11,962 bases of DNA, taken from NCBI GenBank assembly GCA_023412665.1, contig JAEZCA010000001.1, forward strand, positions 1-11,962, in the 5' to 3' direction. Position 1 is the stretch's first letter. The number at the start of each line of letters is the position of its first letter. This DNA is from Bacillota bacterium. Lineage in GTDB: Bacteria > Bacillota > Clostridia > Acetivibrionales > DTU013. The notes below the pieces were generated by a model, which saw only the letters and a list, made by a program, of their open reading frames with translations, made no database searches and was not told the DNA's origin. Made by a program: the position numbers and the translations under genes. Of this stretch, positions 4,982 to 11,962 are shown one piece after another.

Positions 4982-7531
4982 ATGAGCATAAGTGATAAAA
5001 TAAGCACGGGTATTGCCGGTTTTGACAGGGTGATCGACCATCTGCGTCTAGGAGACAACGTCGTATGGCAGGTCGATGATATATGCTGCTATAAGAAAAT
5101 GGCAGATGCATTTGTCGCTCAGGCAAGGCTTGACAAGAGGCGCATCGTCTATGTCCGCTTCGGAAAGCATCAGCGTATAGTGGAAGAAAGCCAGGATGTC
5201 CAGACCTACTGTATAGATGCGGAAAAAGGGTTCGAAAGCTTCGCAACAGAGGTGCACAAGCTCGTTGGTGAAGAAGGCCGGAAGGTTTTTTATGTTTTTG
5301 ACTGTCTGTCAGAGTTACTTAGATATTGGCATTCCGACCTGATGATCGGCAACTTTTTCAAGGTCACATGCCCATATTTATATGAGCTTGATACTGTTGC
5401 GTATTTTGCGCTTATAAGGAATAACCACACAAACAGCACAATTGCGGGCATCAGGGAAACAACACAGCTGATGCTCGACCTGTACCATTCGGATGGCAGT
5501 CTGTATATCCATCCGCTCAAGGTATGGCAGCGTTATTCGCCAACAATGTTTTTCCCACATTTGATCAAAGGGCAGGATGCAGTAAGCATAACTTCAAGCT
5601 CTGAGGCATGCGTATTGTTTTCCAGTCTCCGAAGGAGTGAAAATCGGCAGGATTACTGGAACACAATAATGAACAATGCCGCACAGCTGACGGATGCACC
5701 GTATGAACAGCAGGAGGAAGCGAGGCTGCAGCTTTTACGGATGCTGATAGGTCATGATTCAGGTATGGCACGGTTGAGCCGGGATTATCTTACCCTTGAT
5801 GATATTTTGGAGATAGCCAACAGAGAGATCGGAACGGGCTTTATCGGAGGAAAGAGTGTAGGTATGCTTGTTGCACGCAAAATAATCAGGATGAAGGCAG
5901 GAGAATGCTATGACAGGTATATTGAACCGCATGATTCGTTTTTCATAGGCTCAGATGTCTTCTACACATATATCGTTCAGAATGGCTGGTGGAGACTGCG
6001 TGTAAAGCAAAAAACCATGGACGGCTACTACAATTATGCTTCGGAGCTGAGATCCAAGATGCTGCAGGGGAAATTCCCCATGGACATACGGGAGCAGTTT
6101 GTCCAAATCCTCGAATATTTCGGCCAGTCGCCGATCATTGTCCGATCCAGCTCACTGCTTGAGGATAATTTCGGCAATGCTTTCGCAGGAAAGTACGAGA
6201 GCGTTTTCTGCGTCAACCAGGGCACTCCCGAAGAGAGGTATGAAGCCTTTGAGCAGGCCGTGCGGACGGTCTATGCCAGCATGATGGATGAAGATGCCCT
6301 TGCATACAGGTTAAAAAGGAAGCTTGTGGACAAGGATGAACAGATGGCATTACTGGTGCAGCGGGTTTCAGGCGATCAATACGGGGATTATTTCTTTCCC
6401 CATGCGGCAGGCGTCGGAAACTCGTCAAATCTTTATGTCTGGGATAAGAATGTGGATATGGATGCAGGTATGCTGCGGCTGGTTTTTGGATTGGGGACAA
6501 GAGCAGTTGACAGAACAGTATCCGATTATGTCAGGATAGTATGTCTGGATGATCCGTCGCGTATACCTCCTATGGATTATGATGATGTAAAGAAGTATTC
6601 TCAGCACGGGGTGGATGTCTTGTCTCTTAAAGATAACTACCAGGCCGAAATGGATCTGGACGAGATACTATCCCTTGATCTCAAAACTGACAAGGAGTTG
6701 TTTGCGAGCCCGGATATGCAAACCTATGCCCGTTTGTCCGAATTGGGCTACAAGGACATCAGGATCCCGTATATACTGGACTTCCGGCGGTTATTGAAGG
6801 AAACCGAGTTTCCCAAAGTGATGAGGGAGCTGCTGGCGGTTTTGTCCCAGGCATACGATTATCCGGTCGATACAGAGTTTACCGTCAATTTCTCCGGTGA
6901 CGGCAGCTTCAGGATCAACATGCTGCAGTGCCGGCCTCTGCAAACACGCGGACTTGGCAAAGCTGTGGAGTTACCTGTGCCAAAGGATGCATCGGATTGC
7001 TTTTTCTCAGGAAAGCGAAGCTTTATGGGCGGAAACGCCCGCCTGCCGGTTGACATGGTGGTCTATATCAAGACACGGGACTACATGGAGCTCAATGAGC
7101 AGGGGAAGTATGCAGTAGCCCGGCAGATAGGAATGCTCAATAAAGAAATAGCAGGGAAAAGCATAATGCTTGTCGGCCCGGGCAGGTGGGGAAGCACTAC
7201 GCCGTCGTTGGGCGTACCGGTCCACTTTGCAGAGCTGTGCAATATGTCCGTCATATGTGAGGTTGCGTCCGTGAAGGAGGGCTTTATGCCCGAGCTGTCG
7301 TATGGCTGCCATTTCTTTCAGGATCTTGTTGAAAGCGATATTTTCTATGCAGCGATATATGACGGCAGCGAGGATACGGTTTTCAATCCTGAATATGTTC
7401 TTAAGAAGGAAAACCTGCTGTGTTCGATTTTGCCTCAGAACAGCCAGTTCAGTAACGTAATACATGTGGCTCAGACTGACGGTATGGAGATATATTCCGA
7501 CATAGTGACCCAGAAATTTATCTGCAGATAG
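4982..7531 (+). CDS. KaiC-like N-terminus fused to a PEP synthase-type ATP-binding domain
   Basis: The frame is open from TTG 4919, but ATG 4982 with AGGAGG five bases before it is the real start, giving 849 residues. Residues 1-200 resemble the start of KaiC/RecA-like domains (STGIAGFDRVIDHLRLGDNVVW) but have VDDICCYKK where a P-loop should be. From about 280 comes a PEP/pyruvate-binding (PPDK N-terminal) domain: GGKSVGM 289-295, IIVRSSSLLEDN 385-396, FAGKYESVF 401-409, a VYASM helix 430-434, MALLVQRV 455-462, and INMLQCRPLQTR 645-656. The phospho-His swivel domain and C-terminal PEP-binding barrel of PpsA/PPDK are missing; instead residues 660-849 form another domain with GPGRWGS at 732-738. 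It therefore cannot be a complete PEP synthase. ATP binding is likely; the reaction is unknown. Confidence 0.8.
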   Translation: MSISDKISTGIAGFDRVIDHLRLGDNVVWQVDDICCYKKMADAFVAQARLDKRRIVYVRFGKHQRIVEESQDVQTYCIDAEKGFESFATEVHKLVGEEGRKVFYVFDCLSELLRYWHSDLMIGNFFKVTCPYLYELDTVAYFALIRNNHTNSTIAGIRETTQLMLDLYHSDGSLYIHPLKVWQRYSPTMFFPHLIKGQDAVSITSSSEACVLFSSLRRSENRQDYWNTIMNNAAQLTDAPYEQQEEARLQLLRMLIGHDSGMARLSRDYLTLDDILEIANREIGTGFIGGKSVGMLVARKIIRMKAGECYDRYIEPHDSFFIGSDVFYTYIVQNGWWRLRVKQKTMDGYYNYASELRSKMLQGKFPMDIREQFVQILEYFGQSPIIVRSSSLLEDNFGNAFAGKYESVFCVNQGTPEERYEAFEQAVRTVYASMMDEDALAYRLKRKLVDKDEQMALLVQRVSGDQYGDYFFPHAAGVGNSSNLYVWDKNVDMDAGMLRLVFGLGTRAVDRTVSDYVRIVCLDDPSRIPPMDYDDVKKYSQHGVDVLSLKDNYQAEMDLDEILSLDLKTDKELFASPDMQTYARLSELGYKDIRIPYILDFRRLLKETEFPKVMRELLAVLSQAYDYPVDTEFTVNFSGDGSFRINMLQCRPLQTRGLGKAVELPVPKDASDCFFSGKRSFMGGNARLPVDMVVYIKTRDYMELNEQGKYAVARQIGMLNKEIAGKSIMLVGPGRWGSTTPSLGVPVHFAELCNMSVICEVASVKEGFMPELSYGCHFFQDLVESDIFYAAIYDGSEDTVFNPEYVLKKENLLCSILPQNSQFSNVIHVAQTDGMEIYSDIVTQKFICR

Positions 7532-7664
7532 GCTGAGATTCTGAGCAAGTCCATGTATACCGTACCTTTGATGGATATTTTGCTGCTCGCTGCATAGGTA
7601 CTGTGAAAACCTGTTGAAGGAATAAAACAGCTGTATGTCGAATACTTATGCCGAGGTGATATAG

Positions 7665-8393
7665 TTGAGCGGCTTAATATTAATCATTATCATAATTTTT
7701 GTAGTTGTTCCTTTGGTAAAAAAGTTCAAGGAATCGCTTGACGCGGGCGAAACAAAAAGCAGGAACAGCTATGGCGGCTACAATAATCCAAATATCTATA
7801 ACAATCAGAATAGCAAGAAGATCACATATGACTGGAAACCTGATTACAATTTTCAGAGCAATAAATCGGATCAAGTAAATCATGGCAATCAGGAGGGTCA
7901 AGGCCAAAATGCTGCTGATGAGCCAATGAATGATTTTTACCGGAATACATCTGTGCAGGCCGGTGTCAAAAGCACAGCTCCAGCAGTAAACGCAAGGCCT
8001 TCCTCATCGGCAGCGAAAGCAAATCCTTCTTCTGCGCAGACAAACGCCCGGCCGTTCTCAACAGCAGTATCAGGTGACAGAGCCACTTCGGCCGAGGTAA
8101 ATAACAGCAAGAAGAAAATTACTGCTGCGTCAATTAGAAAGGAACTGCATAATAATCAGATGGCAGGCCTGACAGATACGGATAATATTGACGGTGTGCA
8201 TGTTTCAAACAAATTTTTTGATCAAGACATAGAAATGCCCGTATTCGATTCCTTTGAATACAGTGCGTCCTCATATGAAGTGCCGGAATCTGATGCGTTC
8301 AGATATGCGGATGTCATCGTAGATTCCGAGGTGTATGTAAATGCCGTGATGCCGGGTTTGGAGGATAATGTAAAGAAAGACGGGCAGATATAA
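7665..8393 (+). CDS. Membrane-anchored low-complexity protein of unknown function
   Basis: A 242-residue protein starting at TTG 7665, with GAGGTGAT just upstream and no closer ATG. Residues 3-19 are a strong hydrophobic segment (GLILIIIIIFVVVPLV) followed by KKFK, so it is probably an N-terminal membrane anchor. The remainder is predicted by eye to be disordered: a tract rich in N, Y, Q and K (about 30-80), then an A/S/P-rich tract (about 100-145) with repeated ARPSS/NARPF-like units, then an acidic C-terminal region (about 165-242). I do not recognise a family. It ends 16 bp before the epimerase gene, so the two may be co-transcribed. Confidence 0.65.
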   Translation: MSGLILIIIIIFVVVPLVKKFKESLDAGETKSRNSYGGYNNPNIYNNQNSKKITYDWKPDYNFQSNKSDQVNHGNQEGQGQNAADEPMNDFYRNTSVQAGVKSTAPAVNARPSSSAAKANPSSAQTNARPFSTAVSGDRATSAEVNNSKKKITAASIRKELHNNQMAGLTDTDNIDGVHVSNKFFDQDIEMPVFDSFEYSASSYEVPESDAFRYADVIVDSEVYVNAVMPGLEDNVKKDGQI

Positions 8394-8409
8394 TAGGACG
8401 GAGGTTCGT

Positions 8410-9420
8410 ATGAGAGCATTATTTATTGGAGGGACAGGAATTATCAGCACAGCGGTAACGGAATTATTTGCCCGCAATGGAGGGGAGCTTTACCTTCTCA
8501 ACCGGGGGAACCGCAATGACAAGCTGCCCGGCAATGTCCGATGGATCAAGGGAGATATCAATGACGAGGAGAACGTGGCTAAATTGATATCAGATATGAG
8601 CTTTGACGTGGTTGCGGATTTTATTGCGTTCACAGTGGACCATGTAGAGCGTGATTATAGATTGTTTAACGGCAAGACAAAACAGTATATCTTTATCAGC
8701 TCAGCCTCGGCATATCAAAAGCCGCCGCTGAGCTATCCCGTCACCGAGAGCACACCTCTTGTCAATCCATATTGGCAGTATTCCAGAAATAAGATCAGCT
8801 GTGAGGAGTATCTTATGAAGCAGCACAGGGAGAATGGATTCCCTGTGACGATCGTAAGGCCGAGCCACACCTACGGTGATATGTACCTGCCCCTGGACAA
8901 CTGGCAGGTTGCCAGAAGGATGCTCGAAGGAAAGAAGGTCATAATCCATGGTGATGGGACAACGCTGTGGACGCTGACACATAACACGGACTTTGCAAAG
9001 GGATTTGTTGGGTTGATGGGAAACGTGCATGCTATAGGAGACACCTTCCACATCACCTCTGACGAAAGGCTAACTTGGAACCAGATATATGAGATAGTCG
9101 CCGATGCCCTTGGCGTTGAACTGAAGGCTGTGCATGTATCCTCCGAATTCCTGGCGGCATGCAGCCAGAGTGACCATTTGGGTTCCCTGATCGGAGACAA
9201 GGCGAACAATGGAATCTATGACAACACAAAAATAAAGAGGCTGGTACCGGATTTTACTGCCACTACCCGTTTTGACCAGGGAGTCCGTAAGACAGTTGCC
9301 AATATCCTGGGCGATCCAAGGCTTCAGAAGGAGGATCTGCAATACGACAGCTGGTGTGACCGCATCATTAATGCAATGGACAATGCGCTTAAAGCCGTAT
9401 TGTCGGGTGATACGAAATAG
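8410..9420 (+). CDS. NAD-dependent epimerase/dehydratase family protein (extended SDR)
   Basis: A 336-residue Rossmann-fold protein. The nucleotide-binding GGTGIIS is at residues 7-13, NRGNR at 31-35 after the second strand, D49 lies in the adenine-contact position, and the active-site pair is YSRNK at 124-128 with serines at 97-100. IVRPSHTYG (148-156) is the usual post-catalytic strand of sugar epimerase-like SDRs. The substrate cannot be read from sequence; nucleotide sugars are typical of the family, but this subgroup (GGTGxIS with NRG) also includes atypical members. The ATG at 8410 follows GGAGG with 5-nt spacing. It is followed by a large terminator-like stem. Confidence 0.85.
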   Translation: MRALFIGGTGIISTAVTELFARNGGELYLLNRGNRNDKLPGNVRWIKGDINDEENVAKLISDMSFDVVADFIAFTVDHVERDYRLFNGKTKQYIFISSASAYQKPPLSYPVTESTPLVNPYWQYSRNKISCEEYLMKQHRENGFPVTIVRPSHTYGDMYLPLDNWQVARRMLEGKKVIIHGDGTTLWTLTHNTDFAKGFVGLMGNVHAIGDTFHITSDERLTWNQIYEIVADALGVELKAVHVSSEFLAACSQSDHLGSLIGDKANNGIYDNTKIKRLVPDFTATTRFDQGVRKTVANILGDPRLQKEDLQYDSWCDRIINAMDNALKAVLSGDTK

Positions 9421-9462
9421 AGAAAGAATTTCTGCAAAATCAAATGCGTGATCATATGCTTA

Positions 9463-9527
9463 AAGAATGGACGTGTATGAATTTTCCGAGCTGGAAATCA
9501 TATGACCTGGTCCATTCTTATTTTTTT
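9463..9527 (+). terminator. Branched terminator-like stem before ku
   Basis: AAGAATGGAC (9463-9472) pairs perfectly with GTCCATTCTT (9510-9519), followed by seven T (9521-9527). Inside lies a smaller stem, TTTCC/GGAAA, around 9483-9497. It can end the epimerase transcript. The long loop is unusual for a plain terminator, and it sits only 41 nt before the Ku start codon. Confidence 0.65.
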
Positions 9528-9567
9528 CGTTAAAACTGCACATAATTTCGATAGAGGAGTGATGCAG

Positions 9568-10440
9568 ATGAAAACGAGCTGGAAGGGATCGATCAGTTTC
9601 GGAATGGTTTATTTCCCGGTAAATGTATATACTGCTACATCCGGGTCGGAAGGCGTTAAATTCAATTACCTCCATAAGAAGTGCAACACACGGGTGCGGT
9701 ACAAGAAATTCTGCGAGGCCTGCAATGAAGAGGTGTCCCAGGATGACCTGGTCAAGGGCTATGAATATGAAAAGGATAAATATATTCTTGTGACGGATGA
9801 GGATTTTGAAAAGCTGCCTATCAAGTCGAAGAAAACTATTTCAATAATCAATTTTGTGGATGAGGACAAGATCGATCCGATCTACCTTGACAAGGCCTAC
9901 TATGTCGGCCCGGGCAATTTCAGCGCCAGCAAGGCCTTTGAGCTGTTCAGAAGGGCAATGAGCGACACCGGGAAGGTGGGGATCGCAAAGATAACACTGT
10001 CCTCAAATGAGTATGTGGCTATGGTAAAGCCTTATGATAAGGGAGGCATGCTGCTTTATCTGCTTTATTACTCGGACGAGATCAGGGTGGCGGAAAATAT
10101 TCCGGAGCTGAATTATAATGTGGATATTCATGAAAATGAAATGAAGATGGCGGTCAGCCTGATAAATAATATGTCGTCCGAGTTCGATATCGATGAATAC
10201 AGGAATGAATACCAGGAGGCGCTGAAAAAGCTGATACAGGCCAAGGTGGAGGGAAAAGAGGTGGTAAGTCCACCTGAAGCCCAGTCAAACATAATTGATT
10301 TGATGGAAGCACTGAAGGCTAGTGTGGAGGCGACCAAGGGCAATCAGGATACTGCCGGCGAGCAATCCGGCACTAAGGCAAAAGGCCGTAAAAAGGCGGC
10401 TGCCGGGACCGGAGGCGGGGCAAAGCGGAAGACCAGCTGA
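9568..10440 (+). CDS. ku: DNA end-binding protein Ku (bacterial NHEJ)
   Basis: A homodimeric ring protein that binds double-strand DNA ends and recruits LigD in bacterial end joining. The frame is open from 9502, but ATG 9568 with GAGGAG eight bases before it gives the family start MKTSWKGSISFGMV and 290 residues, normal for bacterial Ku. The Ku core spans about 1-255; features include VNVYTAT 18-24, a cysteine cluster C39, C49, C52 with His36, and a C-terminal helix NIIDLMEALK 241-250. The last 30 residues are a lysine- and glycine-rich tail (GRKKAAAG, GAKRKTS) like the DNA-binding tails of other bacterial Ku proteins. No ligD lies in the window. In Bacillus subtilis ku is expressed in the forespore; no convincing sporulation promoter is provable here. 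Confidence 0.95.
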   Translation: MKTSWKGSISFGMVYFPVNVYTATSGSEGVKFNYLHKKCNTRVRYKKFCEACNEEVSQDDLVKGYEYEKDKYILVTDEDFEKLPIKSKKTISIINFVDEDKIDPIYLDKAYYVGPGNFSASKAFELFRRAMSDTGKVGIAKITLSSNEYVAMVKPYDKGGMLLYLLYYSDEIRVAENIPELNYNVDIHENEMKMAVSLINNMSSEFDIDEYRNEYQEALKKLIQAKVEGKEVVSPPEAQSNIIDLMEALKASVEATKGNQDTAGEQSGTKAKGRKKAAAGTGGGAKRKTS

Positions 10441-10504
10441 CAGTCTCCTTAAAAGGCGAGACAAAGTTTTTGCAATCTTATTTATCGAATCCTGCAAAAA
10501 ATAT

Positions 10505-10532
10505 TTGAAACTTACTGTCTAAATGATATAAT
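10505..10532 (+). promoter_or_regulatory. Sigma-A promoter of asnA
   Basis: TTGAAA (10505-10510), a 16-bp spacer and a perfect TATAAT (10527-10532) lie about 30 bp before the asnA start codon. The transcript would start near 10539, leaving a short leader with GGGAGG as ribosome binding site. Confidence 0.8.
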
Positions 10533-10535
10533 TTC

Positions 10536-10572
10536 ATAAAGTGCAAAAAGGGAGGAAAATAAAGTGCAAAAA
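10536..10572 (+). repeat. Duplicated 14-mer across the asnA start site
   Basis: ATAAAGTGCAAAAA is present at 10536-10549 and again at 10559-10572, a 23-bp period. The first copy covers the expected transcription start and the second contains the GTG start codon; GGGAGG lies between them. It may be a paired protein or RNA binding site, or a small tandem duplication. Confidence 0.6.
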
Positions 10573-11583
10573 TGTGAGAGGTTGATTGTGCCGGCCGGAT
10601 ACAGGCCCGATATGTCCATAAAGGAAACGGAAATAGCGATCAAGTTCATAAAGGATCGATTTGAAAATATACTTGCAAAAGAAATGAATCTGACAAGGGT
10701 ATCCGCTCCGTTGTTCGTACGTCCGGAGTCAGGTCTCAACGACAACCTGAACGGTGTTGAAAGGCCTGTTTCCTTTAATGTTCCTGATGCCGGAGGCAAG
10801 GATGTGGAGATAGTCCATTCACTGGCAAAATGGAAGAGAATGGCGCTTCGCCGCTACGAGTTCAAAAGGGGTGAAGGCCTCTATACCGATATGAACGCCA
10901 TCAGACGGGACGAGGTTATGGATAATCTTCACTCCATATATGTGGACCAGTGGGACTGGGAGAAGATCCTCGATAAAAGCGACCGTAATGAAGAAACGCT
11001 TAAATTGATCGTGCGCAAGCTCTTCAGTGTGTTCAAGAAGACTGAGGAGGAGGTATGCGCCGCCTTCCCGTCACTGGAGAAATATCTGCCCGAGGAGATA
11101 AGCTTTATTACTTCACAGGAGCTTGAAGATATGTATCCCGATCTGGAGCCAAAAGGGCGGGAGGATATGATAGCAAAGGAAAAGAAGGCTGTCTTTATAA
11201 TGAAGATAGGCGCACCGCTCAAGTCGGGCAAAAAGCATGATGGCAGAGCGCCGGATTATGATGACTGGGAGCTCAACGGCGACATAATGTTCTGGTATCC
11301 TGTGCTGGAGCGTGCTTTTGAGGTATCCTCGATGGGTATAAGAGTGGATGAGGATTCCCTTGTAAAGCAGCTGAAGATAGCAGGCTGTGAGGAAAGGCTC
11401 GAGCTGCCGTTCCACAGGGATGTTTATGAAAAGAGGCTGCCGTATACGGTGGGCGGCGGTATTGGACAGTCGAGAATATGCATGTTCTACCTGGGCAAAG
11501 CTCACGTGGGCGAGGTGCAGTCCTCCATATGGCCGCAGGTTATGGCTGACGCCTGCAGGGAAGCCGGTATAGAACTGCTGTAG
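10564..11583 (+). CDS. asnA: Aspartate--ammonia ligase (asparagine synthetase A)
   Basis: A 339-residue enzyme making asparagine from aspartate, ammonia and ATP, structurally related to the class II AspRS catalytic core. Family signatures are clear: SGLNDNLNGVERPVSF at 56-71, an LNGDIMFWYPVLERAFE block at 237-253 followed by SSMGIRVDEDSL 255-266, and a C-terminal GGGIGQSRICMFYL at 297-310 with HVGEVQSSIWP 314-324. The length is close to the 330 residues of the E. coli protein. The start is GTG 10564 with GGGAGG eight bases upstream; no ATG fits better. It is a single-gene transcript between its own promoter and a strong terminator. The presence of aspS of archaeal type 7.6 kb away suggests two parallel asparagine routes in this cell. 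Confidence 0.96.
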   Translation: MQKCERLIVPAGYRPDMSIKETEIAIKFIKDRFENILAKEMNLTRVSAPLFVRPESGLNDNLNGVERPVSFNVPDAGGKDVEIVHSLAKWKRMALRRYEFKRGEGLYTDMNAIRRDEVMDNLHSIYVDQWDWEKILDKSDRNEETLKLIVRKLFSVFKKTEEEVCAAFPSLEKYLPEEISFITSQELEDMYPDLEPKGREDMIAKEKKAVFIMKIGAPLKSGKKHDGRAPDYDDWELNGDIMFWYPVLERAFEVSSMGIRVDEDSLVKQLKIAGCEERLELPFHRDVYEKRLPYTVGGGIGQSRICMFYLGKAHVGEVQSSIWPQVMADACREAGIELL

Positions 11584-11590
11584 ATAAAGC

Positions 11591-11617
11591 AAAAGGGGAC
11601 TTTGGTCCCCTTTTTTT
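11591..11617 (+). terminator. Intrinsic terminator of asnA
   Basis: GGGGAC (11595-11600) and GTCCCC (11605-11610) with a TTTG loop, flanked by AAAA before and seven T after (11611-11617), form a canonical terminator 8 bp past the asnA stop. Confidence 0.92.
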
Positions 11618-11621
11618 AATA

Positions 11622-11676
11622 GGGACATTCCTGACATCCGGCTTCAAAGCAGATGCAGAAGGAGTGTCCCCTTACC
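11622..11676. repeat. 55-bp palindromic repeat, copy 1
   Basis: GGGACA (11622-11627) and TGTCCC (11665-11670) bound an imperfect palindrome with CCT/AGG pairing further in and a small GCTT/AAGC centre. It differs from copy 2 at two positions. It resembles REP- or MITE-like short palindromic elements; the family is not identified. Confidence 0.7.
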
Positions 11677-11682
11677 GATCGT

Positions 11683-11737
11683 GGGACATTCCTGACATCC
11701 TGCTTCAAAGCAGATACAGAAGGAGTGTCCCCTTACC
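11683..11737. repeat. 55-bp palindromic repeat, copy 2, overlapping the topB stop codon
   Basis: A second copy in the same orientation, 61 bp after the first. Its right end (CCTTACC) contains the TAA stop codon of the minus-strand topoisomerase gene at 11735-11733 and the base before it, so the element abuts and may have replaced the original end of that gene. Confidence 0.7.
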
Positions 11738-11962
11738 TTTTTAACTTGGCCAGGGCCTCGGCGAGGGCGGAGTTGATTGGCTCGTCCTCCTGCCTGTTGA
11801 GGAACCTGCTGACTTCCTTTTTGTTTACCTGCTCACCCTTTCTCTTGTTAAAGGCATCCAGCTTCTCGCGGTAGCCGCAGGAGCAGAAAAAGGCCTTGTT
11901 TTCACCCTCGCCGCGCATTTCCATCTTTTTGTGGCATTCCGGGCACCGGGCGTTGGAGATGA
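11733..11962 (-). CDS. topB: DNA topoisomerase III, C-terminal part (gene continues past the right edge)
   Basis: Only the last 75 or so codons are in the window. Reading inward from the edge, the protein runs ISNARCPECHKKMEMRG, then FFCSCGYREKLDAF, and ends ALAEALAKLKR. The CPEC and CSCGYREKL pair form a C-terminal zinc-ribbon of the kind found in clostridial TopB, a type IA topoisomerase that decatenates DNA, and the RFLNRQ/LAEALAKL tail is also typical. The internal ATG at 11924 is not the start, because the frame stays open through the edge. The catalytic tyrosine domain is not in view, so the assignment rests on tail resemblance; another zinc-ribbon protein cannot be fully excluded. Confidence 0.75.
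   Translation of the reverse strand, partial: ISNARCPECHKKMEMRGEGENKAFFCSCGYREKLDAFNKRKGEQVNKKEVSRFLNRQEDEPINSALAEALAKLKR

Noticed and set aside
7007..7465. 152-codon minus-strand ORF
   Set aside because: It is an antisense shadow of the PEP-binding-domain gene with no family features.
9502..9567. Upstream ATG extending Ku by 22 residues
   Set aside because: It overlaps the terminator-like stem and T-run; ATG 9568 has a good ribosome binding site and gives the family N-terminus.
11113..11637. 174-codon minus-strand ORF
   Set aside because: It is an antisense shadow of asnA and crosses its terminator.
11622..11737. CRISPR array
   Set aside because: There are only two copies, 55 bp long and palindromic, with a 6-bp gap, so there is no room for spacers.

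Overview
The window looks like a chromosomal segment of a Gram-positive anaerobe of the class Clostridia. The clues are moderate-to-low GC, strong AGGAGG-type ribosome binding sites, the DUF815 ATPase, an archaeal-type aspartyl-tRNA synthetase, AsnA, Ku, and a short sequence family at the left edge that I associate with clostridial and Lachnospiraceae genomes. I cannot name the genus. No phage or plasmid module is visible; it reads as ordinary core and accessory chromosome with several unusual RNA elements.

Left part (1-2935): the edge carries the cut end of a hairpin-rich repeated element (1-116). A DUF815 AAA+ ATPase follows on the plus strand (148-1551). It converges through a perfect bidirectional terminator on aspS, an archaeal-type, probably non-discriminating AspRS on the minus strand (1610-2935).

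Middle (2936-4475): there is no ordinary protein gene here between aspS and tadA, but the stretch is full of minus-strand RNA. From right to left it holds tadA, tRNA-Ser(CGA) with a downstream hairpin, and a roughly 210-nt structured RNA gene that ends in a tRNA-like T arm and CCA. Then comes a roughly 310-nt aspS leader with its own promoter, an 18-codon leader peptide and an intrinsic terminator. This leader looks like a ribosome-mediated attenuator.

Right part (4565-11962): a 40-residue membrane peptide (minus) lies upstream of a plus-strand series. The series is an 849-residue protein with a KaiC-like but P-loop-less N-terminus joined to a PEP-synthase-type ATP-binding domain, a membrane-anchored low-complexity protein, an SDR-type NAD-dependent epimerase, a DNA-end-binding Ku protein, and asnA behind a clear sigma-A promoter. 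Past the asnA terminator, two near-identical 55-bp palindromic repeats run into the stop codon of a minus-strand gene leaving the window, the C-terminus of DNA topoisomerase III.

Functional links: aspS and asnA both bear on asparagine and Asn-tRNA supply, AspRS by charging tRNA(Asn) with Asp for transamidation and AsnA by making free asparagine. tadA, tRNA-Ser and the structured RNA form a translation-related RNA neighbourhood. Ku and TopB are DNA maintenance genes but do not appear co-transcribed.
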